Shown here piece after piece: positions 7,324-15,710 of a stretch of DNA of 64,000 bases. Source of the stretch: Agrobacterium tumefaciens (GTDB lineage: Bacteria > Pseudomonadota > Alphaproteobacteria > Rhizobiales > Rhizobiaceae). Where the stretch lies: positions 496,001 through 560,000 of the forward strand of contig NZ_CP039904.1 in the NCBI RefSeq assembly GCF_005221385.1, given 5' to 3'. Under the pieces are notes generated by a model. The model was not told the origin of the DNA and made no database searches. It saw only the letters and a program-made list of their open reading frames with translations. Made by a program: the position numbers and the translations under genes. How positions within the stretch are numbered: the first letter of the stretch is position 1; the number at the start of each line of letters is the position of its first letter.

Positions 7324-8253
7324 TTATTTGCCCGTCCAGACCGTACCGGTCGGATTGCTGATGGGAACACCGACCGCATTGCCATATTCGGTCCAGGAGC
7401 CGTCATAGTTGCGGACGTCGTAACCGAGTATCTTCTTCAAGGCGAACCAGGTGTGGCTGGAGCGCTCGCCGATACGGCAATAGGTGATGACCGGAGCAGA
7501 GCCGTCGATGCCGTTTTCCGCATAGATCGCCTTGATCTCGTCTGCAGATTTGAAGGTGCCATCCTTGTTGACAATGGTGCCCCACGGCACGTTGACAGCG
7601 CCGGGAATATGGCCGGCGCGCACCGACAGCTCCTTGACGCCATCGGGTGCGAAAATCTTGCCGGAATATTCGTCCGCCGAGCGAATATCGACCAGCTTGA
7701 TATTGTGTTTGCCTTCGGCCACGGCGACCACATCAACAAACCGCGCCCGCACCGACGTGTCCGGTTCGCCAAGCTTCAGCTTCGTTTCAGCCGTTGCGGG
7801 TGCCGATGTGTCGAAAGGCAGGCCCTGCGCTTCCCAGAGCTTGCGACCGCCATCCAGCAACTTCACCCGGTCACCAAGGCCATAGGTTTCAAAAACCCAT
7901 GCACCCCAGGCGGCGAACCAGTTATTGTTGTCGCCATAAAGAACGATCGTCGTATCGTCACCGACACCGGCCTTCTGCAGCAGGGACTGGAAATTTTCCC
8001 GCGCGGCAATGTCACGCCGTTCCTTGTCGACGAGGTCCGTATGCCAGTTGAGGTTCACCGCGCCGGGAATATGTCCGCGCTCATAGACGCCGGTATCGAC
8101 GCTGACCTCAAACACCCGGACCTTCGGATTGTCGAGATTTTCCTTCAGCCAATCGGCCGTTACCAGCGCTTCCGATGCTCCGGCAGCAGACAGCGATACC
8201 GTGGACAACAACAATCCGCCGAGAACCGACGCTACAGACTTGATCCTGGACAT
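7324..8253 (-). CDS. Exported thiosulfate/3-mercaptopyruvate-type sulfurtransferase
   Basis: A 309-residue tandem rhodanese. An N-terminal Sec signal (hydrophobic segment about residues 8-24, AxA-like site near AAGAS) indicates a periplasmic enzyme. The inactive first rhodanese domain (about 28-150) lacks the catalytic cysteine. The second (about 180-305) carries the active loop CRIGERS at Cys259, the thiosulfate sulfurtransferase type. It transfers sulfane sulfur to a thiol or cyanide acceptor. ATG at 8253 follows AGGAAGG. The next gene downstream is a YeeE-family sulfur transporter, so the pair may scavenge thiosulfate or persulfide sulfur. An ATATTTTCTGTAGAAAATA palindrome lies 75 bp upstream. 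Confidence 0.92.
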   Translation of the reverse strand: MSRIKSVASVLGGLLLSTVSLSAAGASEALVTADWLKENLDNPKVRVFEVSVDTGVYERGHIPGAVNLNWHTDLVDKERRDIAARENFQSLLQKAGVGDDTTIVLYGDNNNWFAAWGAWVFETYGLGDRVKLLDGGRKLWEAQGLPFDTSAPATAETKLKLGEPDTSVRARFVDVVAVAEGKHNIKLVDIRSADEYSGKIFAPDGVKELSVRAGHIPGAVNVPWGTIVNKDGTFKSADEIKAIYAENGIDGSAPVITYCRIGERSSHTWFALKKILGYDVRNYDGSWTEYGNAVGVPISNPTGTVWTGK

Positions 8254-8327
8254 TCCCTTACCCCTTCCTGATTTGATGACCATTGAAAGGTCGCAACAAA
8301 ATCGTCCGGAGCGAAGAAACAGTTTTT

Positions 8328-8351
8328 CATATTTTCTGTAGAAAATAAATG
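8328..8351. promoter_or_regulatory. Operator candidate CATATTTT-CTGTAG-AAAATA
   Basis: AT-rich palindrome 75-98 bp upstream of the exported sulfurtransferase. It resembles the sites at 9283-9306 (CATATTTT-N8-AAAATATG) and 32174-32193 (ATATTTTCTATAGATAAAG). The remainder of the 8254-8483 gap shows no gene. Confidence 0.4.
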
Positions 8352-8483
8352 CAGCCACTCAAAACAATCAAAAGGTGAGATTCGAAATTTATTCCAGATA
8401 AAACAGCCATAAAGCTCTTAATGGTTGCATTTCGTTGACAAAAAAGGACTGAGCTGAAACATAACCCTTCATGAGCCGATGGA

Positions 8484-9107
8484 TTATAACGCGCTTGCAT
8501 CACCCTGAAGATGCGCACCACGAACCACCGGCAATCCCCGTATCCTCGATCTGGCCGTAGGCGATTGGGAGCCCGCTCCCGCTTTCAGGCGCGCCAGCAG
8601 GTCATATCCCTCTGGCCACCTTCCGAAACCGGCCGCGATATTGATGTGCCCTGCCGGGCCGAGATTGACGAGATCGCTTCCCCAGCTGGCGGCCGTGTGC
8701 GCCAGTTCTTCGGGGCTCATATAGGGGTCGTTCATACTGCCCACGAGAAGGCTGGGGAAGGCAAGCGGCGCTAGAGGAAAGGCTCCGAACCGGACAATAC
8801 AGGGATGCATCGCTTCCACCCTGTCGAGATGGGCCGGTGCGACAAGAAGCGCACCTCTGATTTTTGCCGCCGCAGGCCGGGAGGCCATATTCGCGACCAG
8901 CAAGCAACCGAGGCTGTGGGCGACGACATAGGCGCTATCGACCGAGGCAAGTGCTGTTTCAAGACGGCCAAGCCAATCCCCGAGAACCGGGCATTGCCAG
9001 TCATCCTGATCTACCAGCTGCGCTGCAGGATCATCCAGCAGCCAGTGCCGCTGCCAATGCCCTTCATCCGAACCGTTCAGTCCGGGAACAATCAAGGTGG
9101 TACACAT
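8484..9107 (-). CDS. RBBP9/YdeN family serine hydrolase
   Basis: A 207-residue alpha/beta hydrolase. LIVPGLNGSDEGHWQRHW opens the first strand, the nucleophile elbow is AHSLGC, and the distal GPAGHINIAAGFGRWPEGYDLL carries the catalytic His and the family GxWPEG signature. About 30 residues after it are an unusual basic, low-complexity tail. ATG at 9107 (GGAG, short spacer) fits the family start; the frame is open further upstream without similarity. The physiological substrate is unknown. It stands alone on the minus strand, divergent from the SsuD-like gene, with which it shares an upstream region of 330 bp. Confidence 0.85.
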   Translation of the reverse strand: MCTTLIVPGLNGSDEGHWQRHWLLDDPAAQLVDQDDWQCPVLGDWLGRLETALASVDSAYVVAHSLGCLLVANMASRPAAAKIRGALLVAPAHLDRVEAMHPCIVRFGAFPLAPLAFPSLLVGSMNDPYMSPEELAHTAASWGSDLVNLGPAGHINIAAGFGRWPEGYDLLARLKAGAGSQSPTARSRIRGLPVVRGAHLQGDASAL

Positions 9108-9282
9108 GCCTGCTCCGTGGTTGGGTGGTCCGTGCAAAGCATGATGATTTTTACGATTCCAGTCGAATGCTCGCTTACTCACCTTTCTGGATCAAAGAAA
9201 AAATCGATCTGAAGAAATTTGATACAGAAGAAAATGCGTTCTCGTTCGCTGATAAATCCCTATTCAGGCGGAATCATTTACT

Positions 9283-9306
9283 CATATTTTTTACATAGAA
9301 AATATG
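9283..9306. promoter_or_regulatory. Perfect palindrome CATATTTT-N8-AAAATATG
   Basis: Lies in the 330-bp divergent gap (9108-9437) between the RBBP9-type hydrolase and the SsuD-like monooxygenase, 132 bp before the latter. It is the same palindrome type as at 8328 and 32174. No other feature is seen in the gap. Confidence 0.42.
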
Positions 9307-9437
9307 TGCAATATATTCACTTCCTGCGGAAAGCTTTTCCTCCGTCGCACACCAAATGAGACACCGCTGCTTGGCCCATCTGCCGCCGCTTTGTCATTCT
9401 CGTACCGCGACAGAAAACGAAAATTCAGGCGGATAAT

Positions 9438-10508
9438 GTGAGCAGCACGAGCGAATTTCTCTGGTATATCCCCAATGACGTCAAACCCGGCCATAGGGGC
9501 GATGCCGTCAGCGACAACCATAACAGCCTCGACACATTGACCAGCCATGCAAAGGCACTGGAAAATCATGGCTGGAAAGGCGCGCTGATCGGCACCGGCT
9601 GGGGCCGGCCCGACACATTCACGGTGGCGGCAGCGCTTGCGGCGCGCACCACCACCTTCGAGCCGCTGATCGCCATCCGCCCCGGCTACTGGAAGCCTGC
9701 CAATCTCGCATCCGCCGCCGCCACGCTCGATCAGCTCTCGGGTGGCCGGGTACGGATCAATGTCGTCTCGGGTCGCGACGAGCTTGCTGCCTATGGCGAT
9801 GAAGAAGGTGATCAGGCACAGCGTTATGCGCGCACGAAAGAGTTCATGCGGCTCCTGCGGCGGCTCTGGTCGGAGGAAAACGTCACTTTTAGTGGCGATC
9901 ATTTCCAGGTGAAGAATTCCACTGTTTCGCCGCGCATCGCCGCGCGCGAAGGCCGGCCGCATCCCAGACTTTATTTCGGCGGCGCATCCGAGGCGGCCGA
10001 GCAGGTCGCCGCAACCGAGGCCGATGTACAATTGTTCTGGGGCGAGCCGCTCGCCGGTGTGGGCGAACGGATAGAAAGGCTCAGGCATTTCTGTGAAAAG
10101 CTTGGCCGCGACCTGCCGCCGCTGCAATTCGGCCTGCGGATCACCACGCTGGTGCGTGAGACGACGGCAGAAGCATGGCGCGACGCGGAAGCGAAGGTTG
10201 CTGAAATGGCCGCAAATAACGGAGCGCGCTGGAACGACCATCTGCAAGGCGTGGCAATCGGCCAACGCAGGCTGCTGGATTTGCACCGTCAGAGCGACGT
10301 GCTGGACGACAATCTCTATACAGCGCCCGGCAAATTCGGCGGCGGCGGTGCCGCAACGACATGGCTGGTAGGTTCGGCGGAAGACGTCGCCGCATCACTG
10401 CGCAAATACCGCGCGCTTGGCATCACCCATTTCGTGCTTTCCGACACGCCTTACCTGAAGGAAATCGCACGGCAGGGCGACAGCTTGCTACCGCTGTTGC
10501 GGGATTGA
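9438..10508 (+). CDS. SsuD-like FMNH2-dependent alkanesulfonate monooxygenase
   Basis: A 356-residue LLM enzyme. Characteristic SsuD blocks are LDQLSGGRVRINVVSG, PRLYFGGASEAAEQVA followed by QLFWGEP, and near the end TTWLVGSAEDVAASLRKY followed by HFVLSDTPYLKE. E. coli SsuD releases sulfite from C2-C10 sulfonates using FMNH2 and O2. The probable start is GTG at 9438, preceded by AGGCGGA. No ssuEABC genes flank it; a reductase could come from 4881-5426. It is convergent with the SfnB-like gene. The exact substrate, sulfonate or sulfone, cannot be told. Confidence 0.88.
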   Translation: MSSTSEFLWYIPNDVKPGHRGDAVSDNHNSLDTLTSHAKALENHGWKGALIGTGWGRPDTFTVAAALAARTTTFEPLIAIRPGYWKPANLASAAATLDQLSGGRVRINVVSGRDELAAYGDEEGDQAQRYARTKEFMRLLRRLWSEENVTFSGDHFQVKNSTVSPRIAAREGRPHPRLYFGGASEAAEQVAATEADVQLFWGEPLAGVGERIERLRHFCEKLGRDLPPLQFGLRITTLVRETTAEAWRDAEAKVAEMAANNGARWNDHLQGVAIGQRRLLDLHRQSDVLDDNLYTAPGKFGGGGAATTWLVGSAEDVAASLRKYRALGITHFVLSDTPYLKEIARQGDSLLPLLRD

Positions 10509-10526
10509 TGAGCGTGGCTTGAACAT

Positions 10527-10554
10527 GGGCGGCCCGCCTCAGGCAAGGCCGCCC
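10527..10554. terminator. Hairpin between convergent genes
   Basis: GGGCGGC (10527-10533) pairs with GCCGCCC (10548-10554) between the convergent SsuD-like and SfnB-like genes. There is no U-tract, so its role as a bidirectional terminator is only suggested by position. Confidence 0.35.
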
Positions 10555-10568
10555 TGTTGCTTCGTCGG

Positions 10569-11747
10569 TCAACCGCCCACCGCCTTGATGCTCTGGCGGC
10601 CGAGGATCGTTCTAATCATGTGGCTTTGCGGCGCATGTGCCCTTGCCGTGATGGCATCGCGATGATGGCGTTCGAGATTATAATCCCGGCGTAGGCCGCG
10701 ATTGCCGCCAAGCTCCAGCGCCAGATCCGTCACCGCCACGGCATTGTCGATCACCACGTGGCGAACGGCGAGCGCATCGGTTCCCACCCTTTCGCCAGCG
10801 TCGATATCGCGGGCGACGGAAAGAAGCAGGCGTCTGTTTGTCGCCAGCAGCACCTCGATCTGGCCAAGACCTTCCTGAATACGGGGAATGGAGGAGAGCG
10901 GCGCACCAAGGCTTGCGGGAACATGGCCATTCAGATGGCGCAACAGATCATCCCGCGCCGAAAGCGCAACACCGTGATAGACGGAAGCCAGCAGCGCGAA
11001 GAAATTATAACCGTCTGCCTCATCGCGCCGCAGCGGCTCGTCCGCCGGCTGTTCGGCAACGATATCGGCAAGTGGCACCCTTACCTCCTCCAGCACCAGA
11101 TCATGGCTGGCGGTGGCGTACATGCCGGTCGCCTCCCATGCCTTTTCCTGGGCGATCCCCGGTGCGTCGAGCGGCACCAGAAGCTGGATGAGGCGCGGCG
11201 TCTCTTCCGTCGTCACGGCGAGCACGATCGCCCATTTCAGCCCTGGTAGGCCGGTGACGAAACTCTTGCGGCCATTGACCACCCAGAAATCGCCCTCGAT
11301 CCGCGCCGTCGTTTCCGGCAGGCCGCCATGGGCCGGCGAACCGACACCCGGCTCCGCCTGTGCATTGTTCAAAAGCGCCGGTTCCCTGCTATTGGCGGCC
11401 AGCACCCTTGCCGCAAGTGCTGCCGGCCACTTGCCGCGCCGGATCGCGGCATGAACGCTGTAATGCATGGCGAGAATGAGGGCGGTCGACGGATCGCCAC
11501 TGGCAATGGCGGCGATGACGGCATGCGCCGTTTCCATGCCCTCGCCCCAGCCACCATCCTTTTCAGCCGTCACGAGACCAAGCAGGCCGGACTTGAAAAG
11601 CGCTTCGAAATTGCCGGCGGCGAATTCGCCGCTTTTGTCATGGTCCGCCGCCGTCAGGCTGAAATCTTCGGCCAGCACGGTTGCGACGGTAACGGGGCTG
11701 GATTGCTGTTCCGGCGGGCGCGGGACGGCGGAAAGTGCTACGCTCAT
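10569..11747 (-). CDS. SfnB/DszC-like flavin monooxygenase (ACAD fold)
   Basis: A 392-residue protein of the acyl-CoA dehydrogenase superfamily. SfnB-type features are GLLGLVTAEKDGGWGEGMETAHAVIAAIASGDPSTALILAMH, then DFWVVNGRKSFVTG, and the C-terminal DLALELGGNRGLRRDYNLERHHRDA. The catalytic Glu motif of dehydrogenases is missing, and an HxxRDA-like end replaces it, as in two-component monooxygenases acting on sulfur compounds (SfnB, DszC). It would need FMNH2 and O2. Its ATG overlaps the stop of the upstream DszB-like gene (ATGA), implying translational coupling in the operon binding protein, desulfinase-like, SfnB-like. Confidence 0.87.
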   Translation of the reverse strand: MSVALSAVPRPPEQQSSPVTVATVLAEDFSLTAADHDKSGEFAAGNFEALFKSGLLGLVTAEKDGGWGEGMETAHAVIAAIASGDPSTALILAMHYSVHAAIRRGKWPAALAARVLAANSREPALLNNAQAEPGVGSPAHGGLPETTARIEGDFWVVNGRKSFVTGLPGLKWAIVLAVTTEETPRLIQLLVPLDAPGIAQEKAWEATGMYATASHDLVLEEVRVPLADIVAEQPADEPLRRDEADGYNFFALLASVYHGVALSARDDLLRHLNGHVPASLGAPLSSIPRIQEGLGQIEVLLATNRRLLLSVARDIDAGERVGTDALAVRHVVIDNAVAVTDLALELGGNRGLRRDYNLERHHRDAITARAHAPQSHMIRTILGRQSIKAVGG

Positions 11748-12775
11748 GCCACCGCCCTTTCACTTGCCGTCACGAAACGGTCGTCAATCCATCCGCCGAG
11801 ATCGAAGTCGTTCTCAAGGAAACCCCACTGGTGCAGGAAATCCTTGTAATGACCGACAGCAGCCACAAGCTCTGCATCAAGGCCGAGACCGAGATGACGG
11901 TGAACTTCCGGCCCGTTGGCAGCCAGAACCTGTTCTTCCGTCGCACCGGCCTCACGCGCAATGAAACGACGGGTTTCTTCCGGATGCTGCTCCGCCCAGA
12001 GCGAGGCTTTGCCGATGGCGGCAACCAGTCGCTCCACCAGATCGGGACGCTCATCGGCCAGACGCCCGTCCACCGTCAGCACCCGGGGCGAACCGGAATT
12101 GATGCGTATCTTCGGATCGGGGTGAAAACCGAATTCCACCACCTGCACCGCACCGATCAGATTGGCGGCGGCAATACCCGCCGTTCCCTTGACGAAAATC
12201 GCATCGACCTCACCCCGCAATAGCGCGATGATCTCCTCACCGAAGGATTGCCGGCGCTTCAGCCCGAAAAGAGACGGCCCCTCCTGCGAGGCCAATACCG
12301 AATCCGTGATGACGATATCCTTCAGTTCGACATCATCAACCGTCAGCCCTTCCAGCGAAAGCGCCGAGACGATGCCCTTCAGCGCCGTCGCCCGCATGAA
12401 ATCGACAATGCCCTCCGGCCTGCGCGGCACGCCGAAACGTCGACCGACAAGATCGGCAATAGAGCGGATACCGGTCTCCGGCAGGGTGATGATCGCCTGA
12501 AACTCATCCGTCCAGGTAATGCCGATGAGGCGCGTATTGCGCCCTTCCGAACGGGCGCGAATGGGCGGCACATTGCCGCCGTGGCGGAAGGACCATTCCA
12601 GCGTGTGGTTGAAATGGCTCTGACGAACGGAGCGGTCAGGCGAATCGATGATGGATTTCAGCGCTATGCCGACCTCCTCGAATGTCTGCCCGAGATAACC
12701 GAGCTGCGCCGCCAGTCCCACGGGCGTGGGCACCGGGCAGCGTGTGTACCAGATTTCAGAAAGTGACGTGCTCAT
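11744..12775 (-). CDS. DszB-like desulfinase (would be misread as a SsuA-type binding protein)
   Basis: A 343-residue protein of the periplasmic-binding fold with no signal peptide, beginning MSTSLSEIWYTRCPVP. It aligns from memory with Rhodococcus DszB (2-hydroxybiphenyl-2-sulfinate desulfinase). Cys13 in TRCPVPT matches DszB Cys27. His54 and Arg64 in SHFNHTLEWSFRHGGNVPP match His60 and Arg70 with identical 10-residue spacing and the same GG-x-PP end. RTRLLGIT of DszB corresponds to NTRLIGIT here. It would hydrolyse a sulfinate to sulfite in the cytoplasm. It lies between a binding-protein gene and an SfnB/DszC-like oxygenase (4-bp overlap). A closely similar paralogue is at 31057-32124. A solute-binding role is the alternative. 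Confidence 0.8.
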   Translation of the reverse strand: MSTSLSEIWYTRCPVPTPVGLAAQLGYLGQTFEEVGIALKSIIDSPDRSVRQSHFNHTLEWSFRHGGNVPPIRARSEGRNTRLIGITWTDEFQAIITLPETGIRSIADLVGRRFGVPRRPEGIVDFMRATALKGIVSALSLEGLTVDDVELKDIVITDSVLASQEGPSLFGLKRRQSFGEEIIALLRGEVDAIFVKGTAGIAAANLIGAVQVVEFGFHPDPKIRINSGSPRVLTVDGRLADERPDLVERLVAAIGKASLWAEQHPEETRRFIAREAGATEEQVLAANGPEVHRHLGLGLDAELVAAVGHYKDFLHQWGFLENDFDLGGWIDDRFVTASERAVA

Positions 12776-12843
12776 GGCTTTGTCCTCGATGAAAGGGAAA
12801 AATCCCGGCCCACCACAAATGGGGGCCGGTTCTGGTGAGACGA

Positions 12844-14451
12844 TCAGGATGCGGCGATATGCGCGAAGGCGAGGCTTCCCGCCACACCTTCGGCACCGAT
12901 GGTGTGATCGGCGATACGCTTGTTGAAGATGGTGATCTCCGGTGCCGCGACGATGTCGATGGCAGGCACGTCCTCCACGAGTATCTGCTGGATTTCCTTC
13001 CATTGCGCGACGCGCTTGTCCGGATCGATCTCGATGGCGGCGGCTTCGAGAAGCGCATCCACCTTCGGATTGCTGTAGGCAGCACCATTGGAGAAAGGCA
13101 CGCCCTTCTTGAAGTTCTTCGACCAATAAAGCCGCTGCACGCCGACGGTCGGATCGAAGAGATTGCTCATGCCCTCATAGGCAAAATCGAAATCGCGATC
13201 CGTATAGATGCGCTTGGTATAGGTGGCGAAATCCTGCGTGCGCACCGTCACATCCACGCCGACCTTCGCCAGCGCCTGGCGAATATAATCCGCACCGCGC
13301 GGATAGGCCTCGGTGCTCGGCACATAGTCCAGATTGAGCCTGAAACGGATGCCATCCGCACCACGCTTGTATCCGGCCTCATCCAGCAGCGCTTCCGCCG
13401 CCTTCAGGTCGATCGGATAGGTTTTCAGATCATCCACAAACCATTTCGTCAGCTTCGGATTAATCGGCCCGGTGATCGTCGCGCCATAACCGTAATTGAC
13501 CGTGTTGAAGATGACGTTGCGGTCAATGACATGGGCGAAGGCGCGGCGAACGCGCACATCCTTGAACACATCCTTTTCGAGATTGAACTCAACGCGGCTG
13601 ACGGAATTCGAATATTGATAGCCGTTGGTTTCGAAGCCGAGGCTCGGCAGCTCCTTCAGCCGGTCGAGATCGCTATAGGCGACCGGCGTGCTGGGCGCGA
13701 GATCGATCTCGCCGGTTTCGATGGCAATCGCGCGGGCCGAAGCGTCCGGAATGAAGCGAACGATCAGCTTGTCGAGATAGGGGCGCGGCGCATCCCAGTA
13801 GTCCGCGTTGCGCTCGAAAACGATATGACTGCCGCGCACCCATTCCTTGAATTTGAACGGGCCGGTGCCGACGGGTGCGAGATTGACAGGATTTTCGGTC
13901 ACCTTCGTACCCTCATAGAGATGTTTCGGCACGATGGGCGTTTCGGCGGCGGCGAGCGCCGTGATCAAATAGGGCGCAGGTTTGGAAAGAACCAGAACCG
14001 CCGTCAGCTCGTCCGGCGCCTCGACAGCAGTGAGGTTCAGGAATGTATTTCGGCCGCGCGGGTGCACTTCCTTGATTGTGTTGATGGAAAAGGCCACGTC
14101 GGCGGAGGTGAAGGGCTTGCCGTCATGCCATTTCACGCCGGGCCTCAGCTTGAAGGTGTAACGCAGGCCATCCGCGCTCACATCCCATGATTTGGCCAGG
14201 AGCGGCTTGGGGTTTAGATCGAAATCATAGGTCAAAAGTCCTTCGGTGACCTTGGGCGATATGTAGACGGAATTATAGGCCGTATGCGCAATCGTCGTCA
14301 GCACCGGCGGTTCCGACGAAATCAGCAGCGTGGCCGTGCCGCCACTTACCGGCTCCGCCGCGTTAAGCCTCAGTCCCGGCAAAGACACCACGCCAAGCGC
14401 CACCGACGCCAGCAGAAATCCACGCCGCGTCGTCTGGTTGAAAACAGTCAT
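12844..14451 (-). CDS. ABC transporter substrate-binding protein, family 5 (Dpp/Opp type)
   Basis: A 535-residue periplasmic binding protein. The N-terminus TTRRGFLLASVALGVVSLPG is a twin-arginine-like signal. Family-5 blocks follow, including VTEGLLTYDFDLNPKPLLAKSWDVSADGLRYTFKLRPGVKWHDGKPFTSADV near residues 80-135. ATG at 14451 follows AAGGAGAG. It is divergent from a permease-permease-ATPase-ATPase operon (14721-18610), for which it is the natural partner, and heads an operon with the DszB-like and SfnB-like genes. That context suggests an organosulfur ligand such as a sulfur-containing peptide or conjugate. Two related binding proteins (23424 and 25849) may share the same transporter. Confidence 0.9.
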   Translation of the reverse strand: MTVFNQTTRRGFLLASVALGVVSLPGLRLNAAEPVSGGTATLLISSEPPVLTTIAHTAYNSVYISPKVTEGLLTYDFDLNPKPLLAKSWDVSADGLRYTFKLRPGVKWHDGKPFTSADVAFSINTIKEVHPRGRNTFLNLTAVEAPDELTAVLVLSKPAPYLITALAAAETPIVPKHLYEGTKVTENPVNLAPVGTGPFKFKEWVRGSHIVFERNADYWDAPRPYLDKLIVRFIPDASARAIAIETGEIDLAPSTPVAYSDLDRLKELPSLGFETNGYQYSNSVSRVEFNLEKDVFKDVRVRRAFAHVIDRNVIFNTVNYGYGATITGPINPKLTKWFVDDLKTYPIDLKAAEALLDEAGYKRGADGIRFRLNLDYVPSTEAYPRGADYIRQALAKVGVDVTVRTQDFATYTKRIYTDRDFDFAYEGMSNLFDPTVGVQRLYWSKNFKKGVPFSNGAAYSNPKVDALLEAAAIEIDPDKRVAQWKEIQQILVEDVPAIDIVAAPEITIFNKRIADHTIGAEGVAGSLAFAHIAAS

Positions 14452-14643
14452 GCGATACCCTCTCCTTGATCGAACCGGCGAAAAACCGGCAAACTGAACG
14501 GCCGCGCTTAGGAAGAAGTTTGTTCCGCAGAGGAGAGTGAGTTTGGCATGAAGAACCAACCATTCTCATAATTAGGAATTATCTTTTCTTTATTGCGCAT
14601 TTTTCCGTAAATTTCAGAAAATAATTCTATTACTCTTTGACAA

Positions 14644-14670
14644 ATTCCATAAAATTAGTCAACTAATACC
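14644..14670. promoter_or_regulatory. Operator candidate in the divergent binding protein/permease region
   Basis: Contains ATTCCATAAAATTAGTC, matching the left half of the 5951 site (TTTCCATAAAATTAC). It is followed by a TTAGT-CA-ACTAA palindrome (about 14655-14666). It is 51-77 bp upstream of the first permease gene. A second AT-rich segment with TAATTAGGAATTA lies near 14569-14582. No gene is seen in 14452-14720. Confidence 0.42.
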
Positions 14671-14720
14671 AACACCCTCACGGGCTGATTTCACATTTTC
14701 ACGCTTACGGACTGGAGCCG

Positions 14721-15710
14721 ATGTCGAATTCGAAACGGATTTTATCGCAGGCAAAGCGGGTGGCCATTCAGGCCATTCCGACGGTTCTCGGTATCGTCAT
14801 CCTGAACTTCTTCCTGCTGCAGCTGGCGCCGGGCGATGCCGCCGATGTGCTGGCGGCGGAAGCGGGTTCGGCAACCGTCGAGACCATGGCAGAAATCCGC
14901 TCTCGCTTCGGTCTGGATTTGCCGGTTCTGCATCAGCTGATGAATTATCTCGGCAATCTCGCCCAGTTCAGCCTTGGTTTTTCGCCGCGATACGGCATGC
15001 CGGTGGCTGATCTGATTGGCCAGCGCCTGCCGGGCACGCTTGCGCTGATGGGCGCAGCCCTTGGTATCGCGATCTTCGTCGGCGTGTTCCTCGGCTCCAT
15101 CATGGCGCTTTTTTCCGGCAAGCTGCCGGACCGGATCATTTCGATCGGCTCGCTGATCTTTTATTCCGTGCCCGGTTTCTGGATCGGCCTGATGTTGATC
15201 CTGACCTTCTCGGTCAAGCTCGGCTGGCTGCCTTCGGGCGGGGATAGCACCATTGGCAGCAGCCTTACCGGTTTTTCAGCCTTTCTCGACAGGCTTCGCT
15301 ATATCGTCCTCCCTGCCCTTTCGCTGGCGCTTTATTTTCTGGCAATCTATGCCCGCCTCACCCGCGCGGCGATGCTGGAAGTGAAATCGCAGGACTATGT
15401 GCGCACGGCGCGTGCCAAGGGCGTTTCGCCGATCAGGCTCACCACACGCCATATCCTGCGCAACGCGCTTATCCCCATCACCACCATGGCCGGCATGCAT
15501 ATTGGCGGCTTACTCGGCGGCGCAGTCGTGGTCGAAACCGTCTTTAGCTGGCCGGGCCTTGGCCGCCTTGCTTTCGAAGCCGTGATGGCGCGGGATTTCA
15601 GCGTGCTGCTCGGCATTCTGCTTCTCTCCTCCCTCGTCGTCATCATCGTCAATGCCGCCGTGGACCTGTTGCAGGCATGGCTTGACCCCCGCATCGGAGA
15701 AAGCCGATGA
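14721..15710 (+). CDS. ABC transporter permease, DppB type
   Basis: A 329-residue inner-membrane permease with the Dpp/Opp B layout. The first helix is at about residues 12-32 (IPTVLGIVILNFFLLQLAPGD), a periplasmic segment follows, then five further hydrophobic segments. The EAA loop with the ATPase-contact motif reads RTARAKGVSPIRLTTRHILRNALIP. The C-terminal WPGLGRL is typical. It starts the rightward operon B-C-D-F, and the stop overlaps the next start (ATGA). The substrate is set by the binding proteins; context suggests organosulfur compounds. Confidence 0.93.
   Translation: MSNSKRILSQAKRVAIQAIPTVLGIVILNFFLLQLAPGDAADVLAAEAGSATVETMAEIRSRFGLDLPVLHQLMNYLGNLAQFSLGFSPRYGMPVADLIGQRLPGTLALMGAALGIAIFVGVFLGSIMALFSGKLPDRIISIGSLIFYSVPGFWIGLMLILTFSVKLGWLPSGGDSTIGSSLTGFSAFLDRLRYIVLPALSLALYFLAIYARLTRAAMLEVKSQDYVRTARAKGVSPIRLTTRHILRNALIPITTMAGMHIGGLLGGAVVVETVFSWPGLGRLAFEAVMARDFSVLLGILLLSSLVVIIVNAAVDLLQAWLDPRIGESR

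Noticed and set aside
9291..10286. A 331-codon frame antisense to the SsuD-like gene
   Set aside because: Overlaps a gene with complete family motifs; no ribosome site or similarity.
11744..12775. Sulfonate/taurine ABC transporter binding protein as the label
   Set aside because: No export signal, no linked ssuBC genes, and the DszB-type Cys/His/Arg pattern is retained; kept only as an alternative.
12835..14190. A 451-codon frame opposite the binding-protein gene
   Set aside because: Antisense shadow; the minus strand has signal peptide and family-5 motifs.
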